Shown here piece after piece: positions 33,867-46,440 of a DNA stretch of 64,000 nucleotides. The stretch's first letter is position 1. The number at the start of each line of letters is the position of its first letter. The notes beneath the pieces are model-generated. The model did no database searches. It saw nothing but the letters and a program-made list of their open reading frames with translations, and had not been told where the DNA came from. Origin of the DNA: Watersipora subatra (taxonomy: Eukaryota > Bryozoa > Gymnolaemata > Cheilostomatida > Watersiporidae); the NCBI RefSeq assembly GCF_963576615.1, contig NC_088711.1, positions 63,149,248 to 63,213,247 of the forward strand, in the 5' to 3' direction. Position numbers and translations under genes: made by a program.

Positions 33867-35205
33867 GTCTATTTTGAAAGGGTGTGTAACACTATGATTG
33901 TGGTCTGCACGAGACACAAAAATTGAAAAGCATAATGAACTATTAAAGCATATGTAGCTTTCTACAGCCAAACATTTGAAGAGCATAAAGCAAATTATAG
34001 TTAAAGGTCCTGCAGGGCCATGATCAGACGAAACAATCTGCCAACACCGTGTTGATAAACAAATTCTTTTATGTAGAATCACCAAATTTCCGGTCATTCA
34101 AAGCATCAGTTTTGTTTGGAACTGACTAAAATGTACAGATATGTTTGGCCACAAAACGGAAAGCAAGCACAGCCTTGTTAATGCCCAATTATTTTTATAA
34201 TTCATCAATGGACAGGTCAAGACCACAATAGTGATTTTGAGCCGTGACCATGTATGTATGGACATTTTAGCCAGTATAAAACAACAGGTGCTTCAAACGA
34301 ACTGAAATTTGTTTATTCTACATAAAAACCGCTCAACAGTATGGTGATAAAAATGGTTTCATCTGAACATGGCTTACCGGGACTTTCAAGGATGAAACGT
34401 CGCTCACCTGCCATAGACAGCAGCTATTGCATTATATAAAATCCTTAACAAGTATTATTTTGAAATCAAACATCTTTGAATTATTGAAACATTAAAATTA
34501 TGCAGCATAAAACTCAATGCCAGAGTTGTAAAAAAACTATAATACGCATTTTCATGAGGGTACCGTTAGGTTAAAAAACACACATAGACGATAAACTACA
34601 TCATACTAACTTTACATTAGCTGCAAAAGTTGAGGAACTTTTACTTTACACACAATATATATTTACATAATGCTTGAAAAACTTTCATTTGAAGTTATGC
34701 AAAAAATTATCACTTTTGTTGAACCTGCTTTTAGCAGTAAATTACCCATCAACAGTCTAAAAACTAGCGACGTACAATTCTATTAACAAACAGCGTAGGC
34801 ATTTTAACACATGCTATATTTACATCAAGTTAATACGTCCTAGGACTAGAGTTGCAACTTGGTGTAAATGTCAAACGACTATGCCACTAAGCTACTTGCA
34901 TATACAAATCAGTTAGAAGGCTGAACAAGCTGTTGCAAAAAGCAACGATCAATACGTACATTAATACATAGCCAATGTTCAAGCCCAACAATAGTCATAT
35001 TTGTGCGAGTTTACCATAATAATCATGTTATTTTGTTTTATTTCAGTAGTGACTCATACCAGTTTTCAGAAGGCTCAATTGTAAATCGCCAAATCACTTA
35101 GCAAGTGAGAAACCCAGTCAACACGAGGTAAATTCCGACGGTAGGCATACGATATAATCTGCTTTTGCACGCTAAAAATCTAAACCGAAGATAAGTATCG
35201 TGCTC
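33867..35205. other. Intergenic, no gene seen
   Basis: AT-rich sequence without supported exons, RNA genes or transposon ends. Confidence 0.3.
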
Positions 35206-35217
35206 GCTTCAAAATAG

Positions 35218-35324
35218 AAAATGGCGGATACTAGCTCAAAAGAGCGCAAGGTGCTCGTTTCCTCGGAGATGCCAATCAAAATGCGTCCTAGATTGTGACG
35301 GGCATTCGATATTTTGGCGGGAAA
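35218..35324. promoter_or_regulatory. Promoter-like cluster: YY1-type, CCAAT and E2F-type sites
   Basis: Within about 110 bp, less AT-rich than the surroundings and holding several CpGs, I see AAAATGGCGG (35219-35228, YY1-like), CCAATC (about 35274) and TTTTGGCGGGAAA (35312-35324, an E2F/DP-type site). The combination is typical of housekeeping or cell-cycle start sites. The gene served is not known: candidates are a 5' UTR exon of DYRK1A on the minus strand or an unrecognised transcript. A 25-codon frame starts at ATG 35221 and ends at TGA. Confidence 0.45.
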
Positions 35325-35561
35325 CTGGTTTTCTTCGAGTTTCGGCTGTTAGAAGCAATGGTTTTGTTATTGTTTTTGTAAAACAGTTTAAAACAAGCAT
35401 ATCATGTATTTAAGTATAGTTTTACTTATCAACTGTTTATATTTTTGTAAATCCGGAATTTGCTTGATGAGGAACACGCTCACTGTTTGTTTTGTTTATC
35501 CGAAAAGAAACTACTCTGTTCCAATCATTTAAAGCGAGAGGACAACTCTTTTGTTTCGTCT

Positions 35562-35655
35562 ATAAAATATAATGCGTGATACATTAGGACAAAAATGGTG
35601 TTACATGTACATGTAACAACATTTTTGCTCTTGTGCATCATGTATCATATTTTAT
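35562..35655. repeat. Imperfect hairpin of about 94 bases centred on an 18-bp palindrome
   Basis: The centre is the palindrome GTTACATGTACATGTAAC (35600-35617). Outward the arms pair with eight or nine mismatches over about 47 bases, through AAAAATG/CATTTTT to ATAAAATAT/ATATTTTAT. The size and mismatch pattern resemble a microRNA precursor, but a small MITE is equally likely. Confidence 0.5.
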
Positions 35656-35659
35656 GATA

Positions 35660-37180
35660 AACTCAAATATCAGTCATGCAAAAGATTTAGTGTATTATTA
35701 TTATACTTAGTTAGTTTAGCAACAATTTAAACATTTTTGACAGATGATATTCAATGACAGTATAGATTGTTTGCATTGGCATTTTTATTTTAATTCAGCA
35801 CCAAAGCACAACTACGCACACAATTTTTTTTAGCATTGTGCAAAAACTTTGATATATAATTATGACACATGAGCTTTTTAAGTAATATTTTTATCTTCTT
35901 ATGGGTGCATATGATGAAATTATGTTATGCATAACTTTTCTGAATCTACACACGACATCAATGTTGAATTTGCTTTGTCATTTTATTTTGATTATGTTCA
36001 GCTTGCGTACCTTTGCTTTGTTATGTAAAAACTAATTTGATTATCACTGGTTCAGGTACAAGTGAAGCAATACTGTAAGCAATACTGATATTTACCAGTA
36101 AAAGGTACTTTTTTATTCTACAAGTTCAACAATTAAAATACACAACCAACAAAATTCTAAACAATAATATTAATGGCAAAATATTGAAATAGCCAATAAG
36201 ACTTACACCCTTACTCGAACAGTTGTCCATGTTTGTTTGCTCTGTCCATATGACTGCGAGTTTCAACAGTCAAACGATAGTCATGGCAGTCCTTAAATGT
36301 AGCGGCTTGTTAGTTGAAATAGGGAAGTAGAAGAAGATCAGCTGATGATGGAGAAGGAGGCTCCAGGTAGGAAAAGAATAGAGGCTCCAGAAGTAAAGAA
36401 AAAAGAAAGGGAGGCTTCAGAAGAACGCGCCTCAGCAAGCGGGGAGAGCCTCAAAAGATCCTTCAGAAAGAAGAGATAGATAGATCGACGGCCAGATAGA
36501 GGCTGAATCGCTGGGGCTGTTCTCTTTTATTGATGTCTTTATTAGCCCGTAAGAAGGTGTTTAGGTGCTCAGGTTTTTTTCTTTATGTTGCAGAGAGTTA
36601 ACAATTGATTGAACTTGTCTCAAGTACGTCATGAGAATATAATGATTGGAAATTATAACTATCTCCAATTGTCTTGGTCATGTCTAGTACAGGTCTGATA
36701 TCTTTAACTGGTTTTTTGACATGTCAATTGATGTCTTTTTCCTCATGGGCTACTTACACAGAAGGTTTCTAAGCTGCTTGTAGATGAGTATAGAATGACT
36801 GCCTTTATTGCTGGTCCTCTAATGTATTAGGTGCCATGTTCATTGTAATATTCCGCGCTTGGGCGTTTCTCCATTATGCTATCTGAATTCGTTCATACTT
36901 CTATATATCAATTCTACATAATCGCTCTTTAGTAAAACAAATTTAACTTTATTGTTGGCCATTGTTGTCAACGCTGAAGGTCGCTTACCTAATTAGAAAT
37001 GCATTCCTAATACTGGTACATTGTAATACACATTGACGATCAGAAGCATGACAACCACCTATGTATATTGCTAGAGTTGCTTACCCCTAAATACGGGCTT
37101 TTAACGGTATCACAACTCCAGTGAAATTAGTTTGAACTTCAGGATGCAGTCCCGTTGGTTTTTCGACTGCAAAAGAAACT
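35660..37180. other. Intergenic, no gene seen; purine-rich tract at 36330-36480
   Basis: At about 36330-36480 a purine-rich stretch repeats 'gaggctccag', 'gaggcttcag' and 'gagcctcaa'. I could not support an exon here. Confidence 0.3.
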
Positions 37181-37184
37181 CGGT

Positions 37185-37320
37185 GGCACTTCCGGTGTTA
37201 GGCTACACACTTTTTCATTGGTACCCGTGGACTGATATTATTTGTCACAGGTAACCGGAGACTAATTCGACATCACCAATCCGGTCTTTGCTACACAATT
37301 TCACACTAGTCAGCTTCAAG
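37185..37320 (+). promoter_or_regulatory. Candidate OST4 promoter and 5' UTR exon
   Basis: ACTTCCGGT (37188-37196, ETS-type) and CCAAT (37276-37280) precede a good splice donor, CTTCAAG/GTAAAA at 37320. The next plus-strand exon with a matching acceptor is the OST4 coding exon (TATGCAG/GACAAGAAAA before the ATG at 39505). Joining the two is inference. Confidence 0.4.
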
Positions 37321-39504
37321 GTAAAATGCCCATTAAAACTACTATCATTAATTTTCAATTGAGCGCCAAGTTCTTGGAACCAGCGCAAGTTTGCCGCAAC
37401 GCGTCCTCTTTATAACTCATGTTTATATACTCATGAAAATGTACTGTTTTTAATACACTGAAAGACTCAAAGCTATGATGGCATGTTTGATATTTATTTA
37501 TCACATTTTTATTTACAATGTATGACATTAGTGCTAGTTAGCGATCCAGCGATATGCTCATCCTTAGGTTCACACAGGTAATGCTCAAGACTCGAAAGAT
37601 GATTATCTCTACTATTATTGGCTCTGTCTAGATGTTTAAGATGTCCTAAGTTCTAATTTTGCAAAATAAAATTAAGATTGAAGTATTAAAGCAATCTTTT
37701 GGTGCAGATGATAAGAATGTGATTGTAAAATGTGTGATGTTATCCACAAAGAGCCATGCATTCAGCTGAATTATAAATTATATCTAATACATGTATTATT
37801 TTTGAGATTAGGTTATAAAGCTTGAGAGTCAGGTAATTTTTTGCAGTAATCTGGTGATAAATCTCTGAATGGAGGCTATCAGTTTTGGATGTGGTCTCCT
37901 CTGTCACTGGGCAAAAAGCTCTAATGTTGATTACGTCAATATTTCCATACTCGTGATTTGGTAATAGGTATAAAAGCAGTAAAATATGCCAGTTCTATAT
38001 GTAGCTATAACACTTAATGAATAAGCGCATTAGCATAATTATACATATTACTTCAGATGTTTTTGTATCAATTTTATTTAGGCATCGGTCTTTAACATTC
38101 TCAACTGCATGAAATCTGCAATTAAACTATAAATTGAGCATCAAACCATTTGGTCTGCCAAATCTGTGAAGAAACTCTTTGAACAATCGTTTTGCTTAGC
38201 TTAGTGTCTCTGAAAAGAATCACTTGAGTTGTACACTGCTAGATCGGGATTTGATCAATCCACCTTTGCTGGCAGTGACCATTAGACACCATCAAGTATG
38301 TTTTTATGTGTTTCAGTAGTATTTCTCTGGATATCAGGTTTCTGTTCTTCTCGTTTCTAAACTGCTTCAACTTTCGTATTAAACTACTGGGCACATCAAC
38401 TATATATAGAGAAATACATGGTTCACCCGACGCATGAGCCTGATGACTCCTCCATAAGGCCAAGTTGTATATGACTTTGAATAAACGGTCTCAAACTGAA
38501 ATCTTGCCTCAATTTGATTTGTTAACACCAACACTATATGGTAACAATTCTAGCGTGTGTTCTCATTTAGGCAAGATAGAGAACAGGAGAAACATGCTAT
38601 TTCTGAGCATACCAAGAAGAGTGTACTTGAGTTATTTGAGTGGGCATTTTAAGAACTAACACCAAGATGATGTTGAAATGCTCATATTGATGTTTCTTTG
38701 TGAAACCATGTTATATTTTGCCATAACCGTTTCTGATCCAACCCATAAATGTCAATAACAATGGTTACTCCTTGTTGGTACTGAATATAAATTGGTTGTA
38801 AAGAAAATTTTATTGTCGACAACACTTCATATATTTATTTAATTGTCTTTTTATTGCTCATGTCTAACAGAACCAAAAAAGAATTTGTGTGACTTGTTTG
38901 AACTTTGGTAACAATGAAAGCTATAAACAGACTACAATAAACTTCGTAATCCCGGAATTTTACTCTCCGCAGAGGTTGCTTGCTTAGCCTATTTACTTGA
39001 TCCAATAGAGACCAGTTTTATGTCTTCAACACTAGCTAATATGGCTATGAACGTCTTCTGCCACGGTCTCGTTTTCTTTATTTGTTTTCACTTTTCTTTT
39101 TAAACTCATTAGCTCTACGTGTACACTAATCTCAGCAATTTTGTTATCACCATCCATCCTGAACAAAGTTGATAAAAGATGTTTCTTGCGACTTTATTTA
39201 CACTTTACCTGATGTAATAATAATTCCACACTGTTGAGTCAGCTGTTATTTATGGCCCTTGTTTTATTTCTAAAACTTTTAGCAGGTGCTCTTTTAGCCC
39301 CGTGTGGAAACTAAGTAGGATATTAAATTTTTTTTATATCAATTTGCACCTACAATGTATATTTTATAATATAAAAACAAAAAATGGATTTTGCATTATT
39401 GCACTGGTTTATGCGTACAATAATAAATGTAGTTCACTTGGTTTTGCTTTGAGTGGCCTCCTTGCATTTTAGCACAGTCTGTATATGTATGCAGGACAAG
39501 AAAA

Positions 39505-39621
39505 ATGATTACAGACATTCAGCTCGCCATATTCTCAAACTTTCTTGGCATTGGACTCTTTCTCTTGGTCGTTCTCTACCATTATCTGACAGTTAACAAT
39601 CCGAAATCAAAGACATCATAG
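39505..39621 (+). CDS. OST4: Oligosaccharyltransferase subunit OST4 (38-residue microprotein)
   Basis: OST4 is the smallest subunit of the ER-membrane oligosaccharyltransferase, which transfers the glycan from dolichol to asparagines; it stabilises STT3. The whole protein is one exon frame, ATG 39505 to TAG 39619-39621: [20 protein letters not shown] then [18 protein letters not shown]. Human OST4 begins [20 protein letters not shown] and continues [14 protein letters not shown], so identity is high along the full length. A single membrane helix spans about residues 8-28. A splice acceptor lies 11 bases upstream of the ATG. Just after the stop, CATCAG/GTTTGT looks like a donor for a 3' UTR intron, with acceptor GTTTCAG at 40487. 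No damage is seen. Confidence 0.95.
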   Translation: MITDIQLAIFSNFLGIGLFLLVVLYHYLTVNNPKSKTS

Positions 39622-39946
39622 CATCAGGTTTGTATTTAAAAACCTTAGTTTATGTGAGAATTGTTTGTTATACCGTCTTCATGACCACTCGGTTCATGTT
39701 TAATACTATCGTAATACATGTCCAACTCTATGCATTTCTTTGATGGCTCCCCATTCAGCTCTTACTTCTTTTCCACAGCAAACGCTTGCAAAGGGATACT
39801 ATCACTACATGGGTTACGAAGGCTAATTGTTGTTTTCACAAAATTTTGAGTTCTGATGCAAACTTATCGGGATGTAATACATTAGAGATAGCCCCACTTC
39901 CCTACTCGCTGACTGTGCATCGATTAACTCAAAAGTTGGGCGTAGT

Positions 39947-40417
39947 CCCGGGGTTGATACTCTACCCAAAAGGCCCATTAGCATCGGCCCAAAATCACAT
40001 TTTGGGGGGTTTTTTCAGACCATGGGGCACTGTCAGTAAATTTGCTACTTCAAGGTGGGGGGGGGGGGTTTCCACATCCAAGCCAGTGAAAGGGCCCATG
40101 CCCATTATAGATGGCTGTTATAACTGAAACCCAAATAAAATTTACTAAGTTTTGCCGAACAATTTCTTTCATCGATTGGCCTGATTAGGTGTTCCCCTAG
40201 ATACACAGGGAATTCATATACTATAGGTCTAGTGAAATTTATTTTTATAGCTTCTGAATCATATTAATGTTTAGTGGGGCATTAAACCTGTTTGCCCCTA
40301 GGGAACTTCCCGTGTTTAGGGGGTGTATTTCAAATTGACCAACCAGGTGATTGGGGGTACAATATTCAAGTCTGGGCCTAGCCAGGTGGGTGTTTCTTTC
40401 AGAGTATCAACCCTGGG
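39947..40417. mobile_element. hAT-like MITE with perfect 8-bp target duplication
   Basis: TIRs CCCGGGGTTGATACTCT and, reversed, CCCAGGGTTGATACTCT (16 of 17). The flanks are identical 8-bp direct repeats GGCGTAGT at 39939-39946 and 40418-40425. At 471 bp it is non-autonomous. It includes a run of G at about 40060-40070 and lies in the presumed 3' UTR intron of OST4. Confidence 0.8.
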
Positions 40418-40487
40418 GGCGTAGTACATTGGTGCACTTTGACATATCATCAAACCAGTTGCTATTAATGTTTTTGTATGTTTCAGG

Positions 40488-40625
40488 TGCAAAGAGAGAT
40501 GGACAAGCTAATCTTTAATATTTGACTTGGTTGATCAATCATATGTTATGCTGTGTTTTCATCTCTTTTTATATAATGACATTTATTTTATGCTATAGTC
40601 AATAAAAGTTACTTCTCCAAGCTTT
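40488..40625 (+). promoter_or_regulatory. Candidate OST4 3' UTR exon with poly(A) signal AATAAA (40601-40606)
   Basis: Follows the acceptor TATGTTTCAG and contains AATAAA followed by a T-rich segment. Splicing from the donor right after the OST4 stop codon is inferred. Confidence 0.45.
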
Positions 40626-40796
40626 GCTTACATTTTTCAGATATATATTATAGAATACATGTAATATAGCTATGCTGTACCCATGGCCATAAGTATTAAA
40701 GCTGATAGGTATGTCTTTGCACGCGACAGGAGAGCCTTAGAGAAAATTTCTATGTAAAACCCAGTTGCAATTTGTTATATTAACACTGGCAATTAT

Positions 40797-43147
40797 GTGG
40801 TAAGGATTTGCGGTCTCGAATCTAGCCGAGGCAAGCAAATGCAAACAGATTTTCTTCACCTCATTAAAACATATGGCCTCTCACAACCTGTTGGTTTTGC
40901 AACACACATCAAAGGAAACACACTCGACCTTGTCATATCTTCGACGGAAATTAAAAATGCCCATGGAGAGCCCAACACATCTGACCATTTTTATGTGCAT
41001 TTTGGCGTGAACATACCCGACTACAGTAAACAGACAAACCCTCTCAAACCATCATTCCTTTTTAAATGAAAATACAATCCAATTGATCATGTAGAACTTA
41101 TCATCCAATTCCAGGCACTTGACAGACAAATCATTAACCTTATATCTGTCAATTCTAACATAGATGAAGTTTGGGAATCATTTAAAACTGGAGTTGTAAC
41201 AGTGGCTAAGGCCTCAATCGCCTTACTCCCCTCTTAAAGCAAGAAAACGGAAATTTTGGATTAAACACACTAGTATCAAAGAAATTCACAAAAGAAATAG
41301 ACTTCAAAACATGTAAAAAAGACCCAACTGCCGAAAATAAAGAGGTGCTTCAGCTACAGATAAAAAGGTGTAAAAAACTTATAAAACAGCTACAACAACT
41401 TCCCAAATATTTACATCTTTCATGAATTGACGGAAGGTAATAATAAACCTCTCTTCAAGTTTATGTCAGCAAAAAGAGGCTCCAGCAACACAGCCAAAAC
41501 CCTGCATGACCAAACTGGAAAACAATCTGAAAACATAGCCAACACCTTAGCTGAGACCTTTTTTCTCAATTTTTACGGTTGATGATGGGACTAACCCCAT
41601 TTTTCTAACAAATGAAAAACATGTCACCATGTCTTACTCTGCTGTATCGTAGGTGCAAAATATGTGAACATGTGATGACAAGCTCTTAAAAGCTCAAAAT
41701 GAACAGTTAATAGCAGCCATCACGAAAACGCCGTAGTTTGGAATCTCTTTATTTCGATGACGTTCTCAAACATTGTGGTTATTGTTTTGACAGGTTATGT
41801 TATCACCTGAAATTAAAGGCTCAATATAAAATGTCTCGTAGCACTAGTTTATGACGAACACTTCGGGTTCTACCGCAAAGCCCATATCAAATATAAATGC
41901 TCACTACTTGACAGTTTCGTTTTAGCCTGGTCTAATCATCTAGTCGTAATCCGATCATGTGACCCATACTTCTGCCAAATGGCGCGAACAATTTTTGCGG
42001 CATTTTTCAACTATCACAGGTGACCAACAGACTCGTCATGTTCATCAGAGGGTGATATGCACTCCTTCGAGCTAGGATTAAAAATTTAGTGGAATTTTTA
42101 CGGTAGGTTTTGAGATATCAGCGCTCAAAGTGACAGCATTAAAATGATTAAATAGACGCGCAAGGACAATTGACAGGGTTTTATTGAATGGGTGAAGTAT
42201 ATTTGTCAAAATATTTCGACGAATTAGGTTGCATGAAAGTGTTAACAGGAGCCATCAACTACGTCCCATTCGATCCGTTTTGGAAAAGGATTCCAATCTA
42301 CGGCGTTTTCAGCTTTTAAGAACTTGTAATCATATTTCCACATATTTTGCACTTACAATACAGCAGAGTAAGACATGGTGAATCTTTTAATACCAAATAA
42401 CTGTAATGTGAATTTTGTTGCAACTAAACCTTTAATGGAAGGCCAACAGCTAACATTTGTCACTCACTTTAGATAACTTGGAGTTATCATTGACAACAAA
42501 CTCAACCTTAACCTTCACATAGAAAAGGCCATAATTAAGTCTTTATCTGCCCTATACAAGCTGATGAGGTACCTAAGAAATTGCTCAACCAAAACAAAAA
42601 CCCTTTTTTTTAGAACCATCTGCCGCCCAGTGCTTGAGTATGCCTCAACTGCCTAGTCCCCATTTTTATCAAAGCACATTAATTCTTTCGAACCAGTGAC
42701 TAGGAAAGTTTTTAGGTAGGCGTTTTACCTTCGCAAAAACGACATGATTTCTGACCTCATGTCGGAGTGGTCATGGGCCACTCTTGCAGAGCGTCAAAGA
42801 ACTTCTGACTGAAACCTAAAACATAAAATCATTACTGAAGAAATTGCAATGCCTGTAGATTTTCACTTTAATGCCCACCTACACTATACACACCACAAAA
42901 ATACCAAAGGTACCATTGACACAAACATAAAAAACATACCTTTTTTGTGGGGACCCTTAACAATTAACTCACAGTTTCCTTACTCTCTCATTTAATCCCT
43001 TCACAACACTTTTTACCCCCAACCTGTTGTTAACTTCAGAAGCTAGAAATATAATATAAACTAAGAGTCATCTTTTCATGTTTTAAATAAAGATATTGCT
43101 CTAATGCCCCATTTGGGGGTGAATGCGATGAATTAAATTGACTTGAC
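40797..43147 (+). mobile_element. Truncated CR1/Jockey-type LINE remnant
   Basis: At 40797-41069 the plus strand encodes the C-terminal part of an apurinic endonuclease (THIKGNTLDLVIS then SDHFYVHFG), typical of CR1/L2/Jockey LINEs. At about 42470-42720 comes the C-terminal end of reverse transcriptase (LGVIIDNKLN, then CRPVLEYAST). The 3' end at about 43147 finishes in short ttgact-type repeats. The element is 5'-truncated, lacks most of the reverse transcriptase core and has several stops, so it is dead. A TIR element at 41625-42380 interrupts it. Confidence 0.8.
41625..42380. mobile_element. Non-autonomous element with about 70-bp TIRs inserted in the LINE
   Basis: Left end CACCATGTCTTACTCTGCTG; the right end is its reverse complement. 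Similarity continues for about 70 bp (through TGCAAAATATGTG to TCTTAAAAGCT) with a handful of differences. Length is 756 bp without a coding frame. I see no clear target duplication, and the superfamily is not assigned. Confidence 0.8.
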
Positions 43148-44552
43148 TGAATACAAGGTTCACACCATTAGCAAAACGAGCATTCTTATCATAGTCTGCG
43201 AGTCTCATCATAGTCATAAACTTATTCGATTCAGGTGTTTTAAGCGGTTCGGTATGTGCCTTAGCTGGCGATAGACAATAGCAACTGATTTGTTTCAGTT
43301 CCAAATGTAGGCCTTGGGTCAAGGCAGTTTATCTTGCATTTCTGTTGGCACCTCTTTTCAGTGGCAGTTTCTGCTGTGATTTAGACTAACTTTGGTATGG
43401 AAAATTCAAAACTGAAGAGTTTCCGCAGCTGCCATTCCTACTTCCAATGAAAAATTTAATAAAAATGATATTTTAGGATTTATCTCCCCTGTAAATAGGA
43501 TTCCTTCCATAGAAGCATCAGATTTGCAACTTTTTATCCTACTTATTTTGCAGTGATTTAGGACGTCAGTGGTGAAGTCAAAATTCATCTGACTATTTCC
43601 GAACATTCCATATCCTACGATTGTTACACGCACATGTAAAGTGTAAACATGTATATACCTATATGTACATGGGTATATACTTGTATAGTTTAATAGCTTT
43701 AATTTACAAAAAAAATTTTAAACACTATAATTATGTTTTATAACCTGACACTGATGAATCATTGAAAATAATAAGAACACTGCAAGCAGAGTGAACATGG
43801 TGTAAATTATTAGCATTATTATTAGTAGTAGTATTAGTAGCTAATATGAACAGTCTTGCAAAATGAGCTGGGATATTTCAAAACATCACATAACCTACTA
43901 TTTGTTCAATATGTTGAGTTCTTAGTCCTTGTCCTCACCATCGGCATCCTCTGCTACTTTCGCTTCAGTTTTATCTTAGTGCATGCATGTGCAAAGCTCT
44001 GTGTAAGGCAGCTTTGCCATGATACTGGCACATCAGTTCCCTCGGCACCTGGATTTTTGACACTCCCATAGAACTGCTTGTAGAATATCAGGTGGGGCGA
44101 TGATTCTGGTATGACACTTTACTGCATCGTTTTACTTAACCAGTATCCACCCATGTAAAGAAGGAAATGGTGCATTGGCAAATTGTGTTGTTGCCTCTTT
44201 CCATGTACATGTAGGTAGCTGCTACATAATTGAAACAATGCACGTTTTTTCATCGATTGAAGGGAGGGACTGACTGGCCTAGACCTATACACAAAAACCC
44301 CGTCCTTTAGTCAGTTGAAGTCTGTGCCGTTTTCCAGGGTGGTATCTTCTTGGCCATAGAGTCTGCATGTGTAAGTCTCACAGAGAGAATAAAGTTGCCC
44401 CGAAACTTAAATGATTCTCAGAGTCCTTTCATTGCCTGCTAAAAGTCGACTTCAGATTTGCAACTTTTTATCATAATTATTTTGCAGTGATTTAGGACGT
44501 CAGTAGTGAAGTCAAAACACAGCTATTAAAACAGTGCAAACCTATGAGATTT

Positions 44553-44753
44553 TCACATTGGAAGTTTATCTCCGAGCTTACTAGCCTTAGCAGCTCTATT
44601 CTTGCAATAGTTTTTGATCACAAAATCCACACAAGCAGCCTTGTACTTCTTAGTATGAGCAATAAGCAAATCAAGAATGGTATCAGCAAGTTGATGGAAT
44701 GTTGAAAGAATGGCACTGGCTGGCAGGGCTTGGATAAGCGTCATGGCATCCAC
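44553..44753 (-). pseudogene. Fragment of an unrecognised open frame between the inverted repeats
   Basis: A 66-codon frame (MDAMTLIQALPASAILSTFH, later VDFVIKNYCKNRAAKAS). The arrangement 'DAM...ATF..LAD..L...V DFV...YWK.SIK' faintly recalls a multicopy uncharacterised protein family common in marine invertebrate genomes, but I cannot support that without a search. It is short and unflanked by splice sites, so I treat it as a remnant. Confidence 0.2.
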
Positions 44754-44759
44754 AAGGAT

Positions 44760-46440
44760 GGCCCCACATTCTCAATAGCTTGCAGTCACTGCATTTATGG
44801 TAGTTTGATCATGTCTGCTGTAGATATGGAGTAGTGCTCTGAGAAGGTTTCTTACTCAGTTGTCCTCTGGAAATCTGGTCTGTAATATCCACAAACTGCA
44901 ATTAGAGGCACACCTCTCTGCTTGTCCCCTTACATAAAAATTTGTAAGGGGATACTATGATAAGATACTATGATAGGTAAGTATTGAACAATCTTAATTG
45001 ATTCTACTGAGGCAAGACTGATCAACATTTTCACCACTTACACAGTTGTGTATCGAGCATTACGCAAATATACTCGTCATAACACTTGTTATGAGAGGCC
45101 ATCTCTAAAGCAACCACATCTTTATCAAAATTCTACAAAGTAGACGTTCTTCCTGTTTGATGGTAGCAGCATTCTTCAATCCATCTGCATATGTAGACAG
45201 GTGCACCGCTCGCAAAATTAGCAAGTTGTTCACGTGAAACCATGCTTGAAGATGTCAATAGGAGTTTAAACCCGTTGTGAGGGCCATTATAGTTGCTTGT
45301 AGGGTGATATGATGCCAATCATTGGTGCCATACCAGTACAAGTTGGTCTGCAAAACAATACAGGGCACTGCTTATCAATTACTTATCAATTACTTAATCA
45401 TTGTCAATGCAACTGAAGAAATCATATCTTAGGTTAATTTACAGGATAGATGGACATACCAGCAGACACAGTTTTGGCCACATGAAGGACAGCTTTGCAA
45501 GAATTTAGTTGATTGGTGTGAGTAGTACTGCACCTTATTTTCACAATTCATGCATATGTGTTAAATGTACATGTAGGTCTTGACACATATAAGTGGACAG
45601 CAGGATTGGATCTTGTGATTTTCTTTGATGGCTTCATCTTCATCTTGACAAGGTGTATTATGAGTACCGGGTTTCCGACTCTCTTCATGTGGCTAAATAA
45701 ATGCCAGGACAACATTGACTGAGGAAATCACTACCACTTAGTCAGCTTAGACCAATAAACTAGAGTGAATACATGCATGATTTGTCCATTTGATAAACGA
45801 GGGCAATACTAATGGTTAATGCCTTGCTGGATTGAAATTTAGTTATTTTTCAAATTGAATACAAGCATCTTGATCAGTAGCCACCACTACTGGTTTGTAT
45901 AGATTACAATGTCAGCATTTCTTCCATCTTAATAATGAATTAATGATTATTAATTATGTAATTAAATTACATAATAATTATTTTATAGAATAATTATAAG
46001 TCCCCGTTATTTCACCTTAAATGTTTGAGTGGTAAAGTATCACAAGTCTAAAAAAAATACTCATCTCACTGTGTTTTCTCCTAGCAAGCTCAATTTTGGT
46101 GTTAGTCAGTCTCTGATAGCATGTTCTGCGAAACTGTGAGCCTTTGCAGACAAGTTGAAGGCATACACCATTGGAAACAGACCTTTCAGGCTCTTTAAAA
46201 AAGTGTTTTTCCAGCTTTCTAGACAGTGACTAAGTGTTTGACCTGTGTGCTTAGTCAATGTTTATCAAATTAATTTCTTGAGAGCCATGTATGTGGGCCA
46301 GACAAGTCATGTCAAAGCTCAAAACCTAAATACACTTAAATTGTATCTTATTATTATCTATGATTCATCACTGTCAGGTCATAAAACATAATTATAGTGT
46401 TTTGAATTTTTTTTGTAAAATAAAGCTATCAAACCATATG
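44760..46440. other. Sequence between the inverted repeats, no gene seen
   Basis: AT-rich, with a short ATTAAT/ATAATT-rich palindromic stretch at about 45930-46000. No exon is supported. Confidence 0.3.

Noticed and set aside
35221-35298. 25-codon frame resembling a dynein light chain start
   Set aside because: Similarity is only a few residues, no donor follows and no second exon was found; kept only as part of a promoter-like finding.
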